Shown piece by piece: positions 33,314 through 42,130 of a DNA stretch of 64,000 nucleotides (position 1 is its first letter; each line of letters starts with the position of its first letter). The stretch lies in NCBI RefSeq assembly GCF_018555685.1, contig NZ_JAFLWW010000006.1, forward strand, positions 487,259 through 551,258. Reading direction: 5' to 3'. Source of the stretch: Aminobacter anthyllidis. Lineage in GTDB: Bacteria > Pseudomonadota > Alphaproteobacteria > Rhizobiales > Rhizobiaceae. Position numbers and translations under genes: made by a program. A model generated the notes under the pieces. It made no database searches and had not been told where the DNA came from. It saw only the letters and a program-made list of their open reading frames with translations.

Positions 33314-35134
33314 CTATTCCGCCGGTGTCGGTTTCTTCTTGAACAACGCCACCAGATTGTCCCAGAGCTCGATCTTGGCGCCCTGGCGCTTCATGATCAC
33401 GCCCTGCTGGAGGATCGACAGCGAGTTGTTCCACGCCCAGTAGATGACGAGGCCCGCCGGGAACGATGCCAGCATGAAGGTGAACAGGATCGGCATCCAG
33501 GTGAAGATCATCGCCTGGGTCGGATCCGGAGGTGTCGGGTTCATGCGCATCTGCAGGAACATGGTCACGCCCATGATCAGCGGCCAGACGCCGATCATCA
33601 GGAAGGCGGGCACGCCCCATGGCAGCAGGCCAAACAGGTTGAACAGCGACGTCGGATCCGGTGCGGCCAGATCGTGAATCCAGCCGAAGAACGGCGCATG
33701 GCGCATTTCGATGGTGACGTAGAGCACCTTGTAGAGCGCGAAGAACACCGGGATCTGGATCAGCACCGGCCAGCAGCCGGCCAGCGGATTGATCTTCTCG
33801 GTCTTGTACAGCTCCATCATCGCCTGCTGCTGCTTCATCTTGTCGTCCGCGTACTTCTCGCGGATTTCCAGCATCTTGGGCTGCACCATCTTCATGTTCG
33901 CCATCGACTTGTACGACTTGTTGGCGAGCGGGAAGAAGATGGCCTTGACGATGACGGTGGTGGCGAGGATCGACAGACCGAAGTTGCCAAGCAATTTGTA
34001 GAGCGTGTCGATGAGCCAGAACATCGGCTTGGTGATGAAGTAGAACCAGCCCCAGTCGATCAGAAGCTCGAACTGGCGGATCTGGCGGTCCGCCTCATAG
34101 GCGTTGATCTTGGCCACTTCCTTGGCGCCGGCGAAGACCAGCGTCTCGACGGTTGCCGACTGACCGGCAGCAACAGTGATCGGGTCGGTCATATAGTCGG
34201 CCTGGTAGCGCGGGCGGCCGTCCTCGAAATAGGAGAAGCGCGGCTGGAACGGCTGCTTGCCCGAGGGGACCAGCGCCGCAGCCCAGTACTTGTCGGTGAT
34301 GCCGAGCCAGCCATCGGTCGACTTGCCAGGCAGAACCTGCTTGTCGTCCTCGATGGTGCTGTAGTTGATTTCCTGCAGGCCTTCCGTGCCGGTCACGCCG
34401 ATCAGGCCTTCGTGCAGCACGTAGGTCGAAGCATGCAGCGGCTTGTCGAAGCGGGTGAGGCGGCCGTAGTTCGACAGCGCGACGTCGGTGCTGCCAGCAT
34501 TCGCCACCGTATCGGTCACCGTGAACATGTAGTTCTGGTCGACGGCGATGGTGCGCTTGAAGGTCAGGCCCTTGTCGTTGATGTAGGTCAGCGTCACCGG
34601 CGTTGCCGGCGTCAGCGTTGCATTTGCCTCGGCGGTCCAGACGGTGTCGGGACCCGGAACCGCGCCGGTCGCTTCGCTGCCGACGAAGCCGATCTCACTA
34701 TAGAAGCCGGACGGCAACGCCTGCGGGTTCAATAGCTCGATGACGGGCGAATTCGGTTCGACGGCGACGCGGTAGTGCTTGAGGCTGATGTCGTCGATGC
34801 GCGCGCCGGTCAGGTTGATCGAACCCTTGAGGCTCGGCGTGTCGAGCGCGATGCGGCCGGACGCGGCAAGCGCCTGGGCACGGTCGACCACGGCGGCCTG
34901 GGCCGTCGTCGTGCCGGGAACACCCGCCTGCGGGGTCGCAGGCATGCCGGCGCTGGCGCCTGGCGCTGTGCCCGCGGGTTGAGCTGCCTTCTGCTGCTCT
35001 GCCACGCGCTCGGCTTCGATACGCGCGGTTTCCCGCTGCGATTCGACGCGAGGGTTCATGTAGAACACCTGCCAGAGCGTCAGGATCAGCACCGACAAGG
35101 CGATGGTGATAAAGAAATTACGGTTGTTTTCCAT
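33314..35134 (-). CDS. yidC: Membrane protein insertase YidC
   Basis: 606-residue inner-membrane insertase. N-terminal helix NFFITIALSVLILTLWQVFYMNP; a Pro/Ala/Gly-rich linker; periplasmic beta-sandwich domain about 85-355; then the conserved five-helix core from FGLSILATTVIVKAIFFPLANKSYKSMANMKMVQPKM through NPLAGCWPVLIQIPVFFALYKVLYVTIEMRHAPFFGWIHDLAAPDP to FPAGLVIYWAWNNSLSILQQGVIMKRQG. ATG at 35134. It is 9 bp after rnpA in the usual rpmH-rnpA-yidC order. Confidence 0.98.
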   Translation of the reverse strand: MENNRNFFITIALSVLILTLWQVFYMNPRVESQRETARIEAERVAEQQKAAQPAGTAPGASAGMPATPQAGVPGTTTAQAAVVDRAQALAASGRIALDTPSLKGSINLTGARIDDISLKHYRVAVEPNSPVIELLNPQALPSGFYSEIGFVGSEATGAVPGPDTVWTAEANATLTPATPVTLTYINDKGLTFKRTIAVDQNYMFTVTDTVANAGSTDVALSNYGRLTRFDKPLHASTYVLHEGLIGVTGTEGLQEINYSTIEDDKQVLPGKSTDGWLGITDKYWAAALVPSGKQPFQPRFSYFEDGRPRYQADYMTDPITVAAGQSATVETLVFAGAKEVAKINAYEADRQIRQFELLIDWGWFYFITKPMFWLIDTLYKLLGNFGLSILATTVIVKAIFFPLANKSYKSMANMKMVQPKMLEIREKYADDKMKQQQAMMELYKTEKINPLAGCWPVLIQIPVFFALYKVLYVTIEMRHAPFFGWIHDLAAPDPTSLFNLFGLLPWGVPAFLMIGVWPLIMGVTMFLQMRMNPTPPDPTQAMIFTWMPILFTFMLASFPAGLVIYWAWNNSLSILQQGVIMKRQGAKIELWDNLVALFKKKPTPAE

Positions 35135-35143
35135 CGAAAGCCC

Positions 35144-35512
35144 TTATCGCGTTCCGCGAATGCGCCGAGAAAGTTCGGCCGTGATCTGGCCGAAGGGGGC
35201 GGTGAGCACGTCTTCGCGCCCGACGATCACATAGTCTTTGCCGGCGGCCATGTCACCTGCGGCATGTGTACGAACGGCTTCCCTGAGGCGCCGCTTGACG
35301 CGATTGCGGACAACCGCGTTGCCGACCTTCTTGGTGACGGTATAGCCGACACGCGGCCCCGCACTGTCGTCGCGGTCCATAACCTCGACGAGAAAAAACC
35401 GCCCGCGCCGCTTGTCACCGCGGCGGACGGCCAGAAACTGTTTTCTTTTCAGAAGCCGTTCGGGGCCGCGTCCATGCGGAGCAGACCCCTCTGGCTTGCC
35501 GTCAGCGGGCAA
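35144..35512 (-). CDS. rnpA: Ribonuclease P protein component
   Basis: 122-residue basic protein subunit of RNase P, which matures tRNA 5' ends. The central RNR motif is [18 protein letters not shown], preceded by [16 protein letters not shown] and the [13 protein letters not shown] start region. The start at 35512 is a TTG 16 bp after rpmH; the family-conserved part begins about 20 residues in, so a shorter form starting at an internal GTG/TTG cannot be excluded. Confidence 0.95.
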   Translation of the reverse strand: MPADGKPEGSAPHGRGPERLLKRKQFLAVRRGDKRRGRFFLVEVMDRDDSAGPRVGYTVTKKVGNAVVRNRVKRRLREAVRTHAAGDMAAGKDYVIVGREDVLTAPFGQITAELSRRIRGTR

Positions 35513-35528
35513 GGTTCCCGCCTATGGC

Positions 35529-35663
35529 TTAGGCGGAGAGCCGCTTGCGGCCGCGATTGCGGCGAGCTGCGACGACGCCACGACCGCCCTTGGTAGCCAT
35601 GCGAGCACGGAAACCATGGCGGCGCTTACGGACGAGTTTCGACGGTTGGTAGGTACGCTTCAT
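35529..35663 (-). CDS. rpmH: 50S ribosomal protein L34
   Basis: 44-residue ribosomal protein. The peptide begins [20 protein letters not shown] and ends in [11 protein letters not shown], the universal L34 pattern. ATG at 35663, TAA at 35529-35531. First gene of the rpmH-rnpA-yidC operon, with its promoter in the 350-bp gap to the divergent sensor-kinase gene. Confidence 0.98.
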   Translation of the reverse strand: MKRTYQPSKLVRKRRHGFRARMATKGGRGVVAARRNRGRKRLSA

Positions 35664-36018
35664 TTGTTTTTATACCGCGGGGTGCGGCCCTTCTTGATTC
35701 TGTCACACTGTAACAGGAGCTTAGCTGGGCTGACTTCGACGCGATCAGAAACCGCGCCGGAAGCGGGGCCCGAGCGTGTGCGGGCTTATAGAAAGAAGGT
35801 ACCGCGAAGTCAATCCGCTCGTCCCGGCGCCACCGAAGGTTGATTTGCACTGTCAGCAGAAGACAGGGGACAGCGGAGCTGCTTCGACATTTTGCAGTGC
35901 GGAATTTGCAACTGCGTTGCGATCGCCTATCTTTGCCATGAAGGGGATGCAAGGCAGTTCGTGCTCATTTTAGTCCGAAGCGCATCATTCTCGCACTGGC
36001 CTCGCAGCAAAGAACAGC

Positions 36019-37506
36019 ATGACAGAAGCAGCCGATACCGGTGCATATGCCGGAAAGCAGGCGGACCGTTCGGTTCCGCTTTCGCGCGGCCTGTCGGCCA
36101 AGCTGCTGCTTTTGACCATCGCCTTCGTGCTGTTCGCCGAAGTTCTGTTCTTTCTGCCCTCTATCGCCACCTTCCGCCTGCGCTGGCTGGAGGAGCGCTT
36201 GGCGACGGCAGCAGCTGTTGCGACCATTCTGGTGCAAGGCGACCCGACTTCGTTGTCGCGCGCAGCGCAGAACGACGTGCTGGCCGCCATCGGCGCCAAG
36301 GCGATCGCTGTGCGCGACGGCGGCGTGTCGCGCTTGCTTGTCGTCGCCGACATGCCGCCCGAGGTCGACGAACATATCGACATCGCAAAGTCTGGCGTGC
36401 TGGGCTCGATGCCTGACGCGATCGACACGCTGTTGTTTGGCGGCAACCGCATGCTGCGCGTCTACGGCCGGGTCGGCGAGAGCGCCAAGGAATTCGAGCT
36501 CGTCATCCCGGATTACCGGCTGCATCGCGCCATGCTGGCCAACGCGCGCTATATCGTTTTCGTCTCGCTGTTGATTTCGCTGTTCACCGCGGCTCTTGTC
36601 TATGCCGCCATCGACCGCATCATGATCAAGCCCATCCGCGCCATGACGCGTTCGATGCTGACCTTTTCCGACGCCCCCGACGACCCAACCGGGGTCATCG
36701 TTCCGGAGTCACGTTCCGACGAGATTGGCCTGGCCGAGCGCGAGCTGGCGGCGATGCAGATGCATCTGCAAAAGATGCTGCACGAGCAGAAGCACCTCGC
36801 CGACCTGGGCCTCGCTGTCTCGAAGATCAATCACGACATGCGCAACATCCTGGCTTCGGCCCAGCTGATGTCCGACCGCCTGCGCATGGTCAAGGATCCG
36901 GCCGTCCAGGCCTTTGCGCCGAAATTGCTGCGGACGCTCGACCGCGCCGTTGCCTATTCGGAGAACGTGCTGTCTTACGGCCGCGCCCAGGAGCCGGCGC
37001 CGGCGCGCCGACGCCTTCGGCTCAGCCAGCTTGTCGACGACGTGCATGGCCTGCTCGGCCTCGAGCCCGAATCGGGCATCGAGTTCTTCAATGCCGTCGA
37101 CACCGAGTTCGAGATCGAGGCCGATCCGGACCAGTTGTTCAGGGTGCTGACCAATCTGTGCCGCAACGCCGTGCAGGCGATGGCCGGTGCCGCCGACAGC
37201 GCCATTGTCAATCGCCTGACTGTCTATGCCGAGCGCGAGGGCAGCGTCAGCCGCATCCTGGTCGCCGACACTGGCCCGGGCCTGCCGCAAAAGGCGCGCG
37301 AGAACCTGTTCGCCGCCTTCCGTGGCTCCGCCCGCAGCGGCGGCACCGGGCTTGGCCTCGCCATCGCCTACGAGCTGGTGCGCGCGCATGGCGGCTCGCT
37401 GGAGCTTGTCGAGAGCGCTGGTGGCCGCACCGTTTTCGCCGTCACCATCCCCGACCAGCCCGTTCGCCTCGACGAGGCGCGCCAAGGCATGCGCCGGCCG
37501 GCGTGA
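36019..37506 (+). CDS. Membrane sensor histidine kinase
   Basis: 495 residues. A membrane helix at about 30-52 and another at 177-197 bracket a periplasmic sensor domain, followed by HAMP (about 198-260). The phosphoacceptor region KINHDMRNILASAQLMSDRLR has His in an NHDMRN context rather than the usual SHDLRTPL. The HATPase_c domain has N-box NLCRNAVQAM, G1 DTGPGLPQKARENLF and G2 GGTGLGLAIAYELVRAHGGSLEL. No response regulator is adjacent, so it is an orphan kinase. ATG at 36019. Signal and partner unknown. Confidence 0.92.
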   Translation: MTEAADTGAYAGKQADRSVPLSRGLSAKLLLLTIAFVLFAEVLFFLPSIATFRLRWLEERLATAAAVATILVQGDPTSLSRAAQNDVLAAIGAKAIAVRDGGVSRLLVVADMPPEVDEHIDIAKSGVLGSMPDAIDTLLFGGNRMLRVYGRVGESAKEFELVIPDYRLHRAMLANARYIVFVSLLISLFTAALVYAAIDRIMIKPIRAMTRSMLTFSDAPDDPTGVIVPESRSDEIGLAERELAAMQMHLQKMLHEQKHLADLGLAVSKINHDMRNILASAQLMSDRLRMVKDPAVQAFAPKLLRTLDRAVAYSENVLSYGRAQEPAPARRRLRLSQLVDDVHGLLGLEPESGIEFFNAVDTEFEIEADPDQLFRVLTNLCRNAVQAMAGAADSAIVNRLTVYAEREGSVSRILVADTGPGLPQKARENLFAAFRGSARSGGTGLGLAIAYELVRAHGGSLELVESAGGRTVFAVTIPDQPVRLDEARQGMRRPA

Positions 37507-37510
37507 CGCC

Positions 37511-37524
37511 TTGATCCAGCTCAA
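37511..37524. promoter_or_regulatory. FixK/FNR-like box upstream of the universal stress gene
   Basis: TTGATCCAGCTCAA matches the anaerobox TTGAT-N4-ATCAA with one mismatch. It lies 85 bp before the stress-protein ATG, a position compatible with class II activation. Suggests induction under low oxygen. Inferred. Confidence 0.6.
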
Positions 37525-37608
37525 GGCGAGGCGGGGAGAAATAGGGTAGTCTCATTTGAATGCGCGCCGACGCTGCAAGGTCGAGCGCGTCAACCAAGGA
37601 GTACTCCG

Positions 37609-38445
37609 ATGAAGCCGCATTTCTTCCTTCCTCTTGCCACCTATCCCGAGGCCAATTCCGAGGCGGTGGCATCGAGCGCGGCGTCGATCGCAGCCCAGTT
37701 CAATGCGGAACTGCATGCGGTGGTACTCAATCCGGCCATTCCGCAGGTTTCCAACGCGCTTTCGACACTGCTGCTCGATACACCAAAGATGATCCGCGAT
37801 GCCGAGGCTTCCAGTCGCAGGCATGGCAAGCAACTTCTCGCAGCCGTGGAGACGAGTGCGAAAGAAGCCGGGGTCGAGGTCGCCATCGGTGAGATAGCAG
37901 TGCCCGTCGCAGCCCTTGGCGAGGCGGCTTGCGAACGGGCCCGCTATTTCGACCTCGCGCTGCTCGGCTGGGAAGCGGGCAATCAGACCTCACGCATGCT
38001 TGCCGAGGCGGTCGTCTTCGGTGCCGGCCGTCCGGCTGTAATCTTGCCGGGCCTTTCGGCTGTAGGCACTATCGATCATGTCGCCATCGCTTGGGATGGC
38101 AGTCGGGTTGCAGCGCGTGCTGTCGCCGATGCACGCCCTTTCCTGGAGAAGGCGTCCAGGATTTCTGTGATTACCGTGCTCAATGAAAAGAAGCTGCGCG
38201 ATGCCGATGCTGCCGAACGGCTTGCCGCGGGCCTGCGCCAGCGCGGCCTCACTGCGGAGGCGGTTCCGACCCAAATCGGCAGCTCCTCCATTGGCGTCAC
38301 CCTCCAGGAGGCCGCGATGTCGTTGGGTGCACAGCTGTTGGTTATGGGCGGCTATGGCCATTCCCGCGTGCGTGACTTCGTGCTCGGCGGCGCAACCGAA
38401 GGCATCCTGAGCGACCTGCGACTCCCTGTCCTGTTGTCGCACTGA
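37609..38445 (+). CDS. Universal stress protein, tandem UspA
   Basis: 278-residue protein with two UspA-like halves. The second half carries the ATP-binding GxxGxG(S/T) pattern as VMGGYGHSRVRDFVLGGATEGILSDLRLPVLLSH, preceded by HVAIAWDGSRVAARAVADA. The first half (about 1-140) is degenerate at the loop. Cytoplasmic. ATG at 37609 follows AAGGAG. A FixK/FNR-like box upstream suggests oxygen-limited expression, as for usp genes in other rhizobia. Confidence 0.92.
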   Translation: MKPHFFLPLATYPEANSEAVASSAASIAAQFNAELHAVVLNPAIPQVSNALSTLLLDTPKMIRDAEASSRRHGKQLLAAVETSAKEAGVEVAIGEIAVPVAALGEAACERARYFDLALLGWEAGNQTSRMLAEAVVFGAGRPAVILPGLSAVGTIDHVAIAWDGSRVAARAVADARPFLEKASRISVITVLNEKKLRDADAAERLAAGLRQRGLTAEAVPTQIGSSSIGVTLQEAAMSLGAQLLVMGGYGHSRVRDFVLGGATEGILSDLRLPVLLSH

Positions 38446-38527
38446 CGGCACCCGCTGGGATATCGCGAGGCGAACGGCCGGGCTATTGCGTCCGGCCGTC
38501 ACTGTGAAAAACTTTGCCGGCGCCGGC

Positions 38528-38556
38528 TTGCATTTCACAAAGCCAGCCGCTAGGTA
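38528..38556 (+). promoter_or_regulatory. Promoter of tRNA-Arg copy 1
   Basis: TTGCAT, 17-bp spacer, TAGGTA. Boxes and spacing are conserved in copy 2 (TTGCAA-N17-TAGTTA) although the spacer sequence differs, which supports function. Confidence 0.65.
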
Positions 38557-38615
38557 GCGCCGGTCGCTGCGGTCCATTGATCGAAACGACCCGGCCATTG
38601 CAGATGGCCTGATGC

Positions 38616-38692
38616 GCGCCCGTAGCTCAGCTGGATAGAGCACCAGACTACGAATCTGGGGGTCAGAGGTTCGAATCCTTTCGGGCGCGCCA
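38616..38692 (+). tRNA. tRNA-Arg(ACG), copy 1
   Basis: 77-nt cloverleaf. Acceptor stem GCGCCCG/CGGGCGC, D-arm AGCTCAGCTGGATAGAGC, anticodon stem-loop CCAGACTACGAATCTGG with anticodon ACG, T-arm with GGTTCGAATCC, encoded CCA end. Reads CGU (and CGC/CGA after A34 to inosine editing). Confidence 0.97.
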
Positions 38693-38840
38693 ATTTTCCA
38701 CCGTTCCGGAACAAAGCTGGGCACCGAGGTTCGCTATTGACCCTCTGCGGCCACCCACCTTTGTGGCTTGAAGCTCGCGAGAGGAGGAAGCCGCCTACCG
38801 GAGGATCTTCGCTTAGAGTCGGCATCACTGAATCGGGACG

Positions 38841-40085
38841 TCAGATGCAAGTGTCTAGGCGACGCTTGATATCTTCGACCAACAGGGCTGCTTCCTCTGC
38901 GATTGCCAATATTGTGCCCGACCGCCGAGAGATCGCAAAAGGCAGGCCGGCAAAATACACGCCAGGGGCGCCCGCAAACCCGTTCTCGTGCAATGGTTGC
39001 CCTCGCGCATCGAGCACGTTGGGAACGCGCACCCAGCCGAAATCCCCTCTGAATCCGGTGCACCAGATCACCGTCGTAATCCCCCGCGCGGCGAGGTCGA
39101 TTGATCGGATCGGCGGATTCGGCAGGATCGCGCCAATCGCCTCCGCCGGGTCCGGCTCAGCCCTAGGGGCATCGATGCCGTTGCGCGCGATGTACTCGTC
39201 GATCTGGCTTCGAAGTTTAGCGGAACCCTCGTCCGCATGGCGAACATGCGCTTCTGCCTCGTCGCTGAACGAGAGGCTGCCGTCGTCGACGCCGGTGAGC
39301 CGACCCAGCAAGACAACGCCTTGCGCACTGAGGGATTGCAGGCTGATCGTATGGAGCGCTCCTGTCAGCGCCCTTCCCGGGATAGGCCCCTGTTGAAGCA
39401 GTTCCGTGCGCGTCAAATCTATCAGTCCGGTAAGAACCATCCAGACACTGATGTGAGTACCTCGGTACATTCGGGGCAGCCGGCCGACTCGGCCTGTTGC
39501 AAGATACACAGTTCGCCCCGCCTGGACCAAGTCCTCGGCGATTTGGCCACCCGACTGGGCGCTACCGACCACCAGCACGGCTCCACTGTCGAGACCAGAC
39601 GGGTTGCGGTAGGCCGATGCATCAATCTGTTTGACCTCGGGCGGCAACAAAGCAGAGAAAGGCGGGCGCTCCGGGCAATTCTGGTTACTGCTAGCGATCA
39701 CCACATTCCTCGCCCACAGGGAGCCGCTCGGAACAGCCAGCCGGTACAGGCCATCGCTCACGACAAGGTCGGTCACCGGCGTACCGGTTTCCACCGGCAG
39801 GCCATGCCGGCCGGCATAGTCCTCCACCAGCGCGACAAGCTCGCCGCTTGTCATTGCACCGTCGGGATCCGGGCCGACATAGGTATCCCCGGGCATGACC
39901 GTTTGGCTGTTAGGTGTGTTTACCCGAAAGGAGTCCCAGCGCTGGGTCCGCCAAGTCTCACCGATGCGACCTCGCTCCAACACTCTATGACGCAAGCCGC
40001 GCTGCGCCAGCGCATGGCTGACGCCTAGCCCCGCCCAACCGGCACCGATGACGACGGCATCAAGAATGTCCGTTCCGCTCGTCAT
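38841..40085 (-). CDS. FAD/NAD(P)-dependent monooxygenase (flavin-containing type)
   Basis: 414-residue flavoprotein. FAD-binding GxGxxG is in LDAVVIGAGWAGLGVSHALAQRG. The GETWRTQRWDSFRVNTPN segment and the second Rossmann GSAQSGGQIAEDLVQAGRTVYLATGR (NADPH) are typical of CzcO/YUCCA-like monooxygenases, and TTVIWCTGFRGDFGWVRVP is the ATG-like motif of the class. GAGGGGG precedes the ATG at 40085; the frame stays open to 40229. It lies between the two tRNA-Arg copies and looks like accessory DNA. Substrate unknown. Confidence 0.85.
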   Translation of the reverse strand: MTSGTDILDAVVIGAGWAGLGVSHALAQRGLRHRVLERGRIGETWRTQRWDSFRVNTPNSQTVMPGDTYVGPDPDGAMTSGELVALVEDYAGRHGLPVETGTPVTDLVVSDGLYRLAVPSGSLWARNVVIASSNQNCPERPPFSALLPPEVKQIDASAYRNPSGLDSGAVLVVGSAQSGGQIAEDLVQAGRTVYLATGRVGRLPRMYRGTHISVWMVLTGLIDLTRTELLQQGPIPGRALTGALHTISLQSLSAQGVVLLGRLTGVDDGSLSFSDEAEAHVRHADEGSAKLRSQIDEYIARNGIDAPRAEPDPAEAIGAILPNPPIRSIDLAARGITTVIWCTGFRGDFGWVRVPNVLDARGQPLHENGFAGAPGVYFAGLPFAISRRSGTILAIAEEAALLVEDIKRRLDTCI

Positions 40086-40388
40086 TACGCCCCCCCCTCT
40101 AGTTACAACGCTATTGTACTTTGTGAAATCAGTAGATGGTCCGCTTTCCAGCATGGCGTTGCTCTCGCGCATGACAAGCGTTTCATTAACTACAAAGCCC
40201 CCGCGACGACATAGCGGTGCCAGTTTCATCCCCTCCGGTGCGCCACTATCTCCGCCACTACGGAACTAAGCGGACGCTCGCGTCTCTGCTCGATGGGCCA
40301 GAGCTTGCTCGCCAGCTCGTTGCGAACGCCAGTCTACCAAGACAAGCAGCGATCAACACGTCTTTCGGAAATACGACCCCCGCGTGGA
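40086..40388. other. AT-richer intergenic gap
   Basis: 303 bp between the two genes of the tRNA-flanked segment. No gene is supported. Base composition is visibly less GC-rich than the surroundings (for example around 40095-40200), consistent with acquired DNA or a promoter region for the flavoprotein gene. Confidence 0.4.
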
Positions 40389-41579
40389 TTACTCGGGATA
40401 GGCCTCAACGCCCTCAGGCGGCGCCTTGTTGAAAAGGATGAACACCAGGGGGTTGCCGGGTTCGGACATTGCGTCGCTGCGCTGTCCCGTCACTTCTCCA
40501 GCCACGCCGCTTGTATATTCCGCAACCACTTCGCCGAAGCTGTCGCGCTGGACTGCAACCTTTTGTCCGGCTTCGACCTTGTCGTTGAGCTTGACCAGAT
40601 GTTCGACCAGCCCGCCATGGGTTGCCAGGATCGGGAACGCGCTGTTGCCGACAAAGACCGTCACATCCTTCCCCGTGCGGCCCATCGGCCCGGCCACGAT
40701 GCCATGATGCTTGAGGACGTTCATCGTCCCTTCCACGAACAGCGAGATCATTTCGAGGTCGAGCACGCGCGCGGCGCCGATCTCCGGGCAAAAGGCCGGA
40801 ATGCCGGCGTCGACGAACGCGTTGTGCAGGACGCCGGGATAGACATGGCTGTCGAAGATCTGGCCGACTGGATAGAGTTCCAGCATCGCCTTGATCTCGG
40901 GCACATCCGTGCCGCCGATGTTGAATGCGGTGACATCGAATCCGGTTGTCCCGGTATGGAAGTCGATCGCAGCGTCGGCGTTCGGCCGTAGCAGCCGGTT
41001 GAACAGCAACCCGGCGTGCCGGCTGGGCGCGGTGGCGCCGTTCTCGTTGCCGGGCCATTCCCTGTTCATGTCGATCAGATCGTTGCCCCTGCCGAAATTG
41101 GGCCATCGGCGCTGCATGCCCTCGATCGCCGGGCGGGACACATCAGTGACCGCCATCACCGTGCCCGACATCTCGGCAGGATCGAGCTGGTTCATCACCG
41201 TCTGGACCGTATGCACGGAACTCATCTCGTCGCCATGCACGCCACTGGTCAGGACGACGCGCTTGCCGGGCTTGGCCCCCCTGGCGACCGTCACGGACAC
41301 ATACCAGTACTGTCCGGTCGGCATCTGTACGCCCTGAAAGTACAAAAGGTGCTTCTTGCCGGGCTCCAGGTCGTTGACGTCGAGGGCGCTGACGACTTTC
41401 TTTCCCTGGATCACATCACCGGTGTAGACCGTTGATGACGGCGCGCCGGACGGTGCCGCCGCGTCCTGGGCGCTTGCCGAACCAACATTGGCCGCAAGAA
41501 CAGCTGATGCGCCGACAGTTGCAATGGATGCGATCATGAAGTCGCGGCGATCGAGATTTTCTTTGGGCTTGTTTGGCAT
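40389..41579 (-). CDS. Tat-exported succinylglutamate desuccinylase/aspartoacylase-family zinc hydrolase
   Basis: 396 residues. The N-terminus KENLDRRDFMIASIATVGASAVLA is a twin-arginine signal, so the enzyme acts folded in the periplasm. The M14/AstE-AspA zinc site is visible as LTSGVHGDEMSS (His, Glu) and DFHTGTTGFD, with DMNREWPGNENG in the substrate pocket. The C-terminal beta domain (LVKLNDKVEAGQKVAVQRDSFGEVVAEY) is biotinyl-lipoyl-like. ATG at 41579 fits the signal peptide. It would release an N-acyl group or act as a carboxypeptidase; substrate unknown. Confidence 0.86.
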   Translation of the reverse strand: MPNKPKENLDRRDFMIASIATVGASAVLAANVGSASAQDAAAPSGAPSSTVYTGDVIQGKKVVSALDVNDLEPGKKHLLYFQGVQMPTGQYWYVSVTVARGAKPGKRVVLTSGVHGDEMSSVHTVQTVMNQLDPAEMSGTVMAVTDVSRPAIEGMQRRWPNFGRGNDLIDMNREWPGNENGATAPSRHAGLLFNRLLRPNADAAIDFHTGTTGFDVTAFNIGGTDVPEIKAMLELYPVGQIFDSHVYPGVLHNAFVDAGIPAFCPEIGAARVLDLEMISLFVEGTMNVLKHHGIVAGPMGRTGKDVTVFVGNSAFPILATHGGLVEHLVKLNDKVEAGQKVAVQRDSFGEVVAEYTSGVAGEVTGQRSDAMSEPGNPLVFILFNKAPPEGVEAYPE

Positions 41580-41905
41580 GATCGAGGCCTTTGCCGAGAG
41601 AAAAGCGACGTTTCGGACAGCAGCATACACGCCGATCATAATCGCGCACAACTTCAAGTGCCGTAAGGTCATCTCCGATCTTTGCCGGTGGCACGACCTG
41701 CTTCGGGAGCAGGTGCCCGGTTGCGCAATGCGCGGCGCCAGGTTGCCAAGGCGATCACGGGCGCGACGATGATCAGGGCGAAGGTGATCCGCGTGCCATG
41801 TGTGGCGGAGAATAGCCTGCCTGCATCGGCTTCGGCGTCCCCGCCGACAGCAACTTTGGCAGCACCTCTTCGACAGCGTGGGGGGGGGTCGGCAGGTTTT
41901 CCCAG
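41580..41905. other. Interval without a supported gene
   Basis: 326 bp upstream of the deacylase. A minus-strand frame with one hydrophobic stretch (RITFALIIVAPVIALATW) is open here, but it has no credible start or family and runs into the tRNA promoter repeat. It may be a gene remnant. Confidence 0.35.
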
Positions 41906-41924
41906 AAAGTTTGAATGCGGCGGC

Positions 41925-41953
41925 TTGCAATTCGCCAAGTCAGGGGCTAGTTA
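41925..41953 (+). promoter_or_regulatory. Promoter of tRNA-Arg copy 2
   Basis: TTGCAA, 17-bp spacer, TAGTTA, same distance from the tRNA as in copy 1 within a few bases. Confidence 0.65.
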
Positions 41954-42014
41954 GCGCCGGTCGCTGCGGTCGATTGACCGGAGCGGCCCGGCCGTTACTT
42001 TTACGGCCTGTTGC

Positions 42015-42091
42015 GCGCCCGTAGCTCAGCTGGATAGAGCACCAGACTACGAATCTGGGGGTCAGAGGTTCGAATCCTTTCGGGCGCGCCA
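42015..42091 (+). tRNA. tRNA-Arg(ACG), copy 2
   Basis: Identical in all 77 positions to the copy at 38616-38692, including the encoded CCA end. The downstream flank differs completely. Confidence 0.97.
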
Positions 42092-42130
42092 TTCTCCCAA
42101 CAATCCTAAACTCTGTCGGTTCGAACCGGC

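Larger units (their letters stand above)
38508..38692. repeat. Direct repeat copy 1 (promoter plus tRNA-Arg); copy 2 at 41906-42091
   Basis: About 185 bp including -35/-10 boxes, leader and the whole tRNA are repeated in the same orientation 3.4 kb away. The tRNA parts are identical; the upstream parts have diverged noticeably, pointing to an old duplication rather than a fresh integration scar. Confidence 0.85.

Noticed and set aside
33179..34735. 518-codon open frame antisense to yidC
   Set aside because: High-GC mirror of a certain gene; composition (Arg/His/Asp/Leu-rich) has no domain character and yidC is unambiguous.
41669..41938. 89-codon minus frame with one hydrophobic helix
   Set aside because: It begins inside the tRNA promoter repeat and lacks a ribosome site; listed only as a possible remnant.
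38508..42091. Integrase-mediated genomic island at tRNA-Arg
   Set aside because: No integrase, and the repeat includes the tRNA promoter and entire gene rather than only its 3' end; duplication is the simpler reading.
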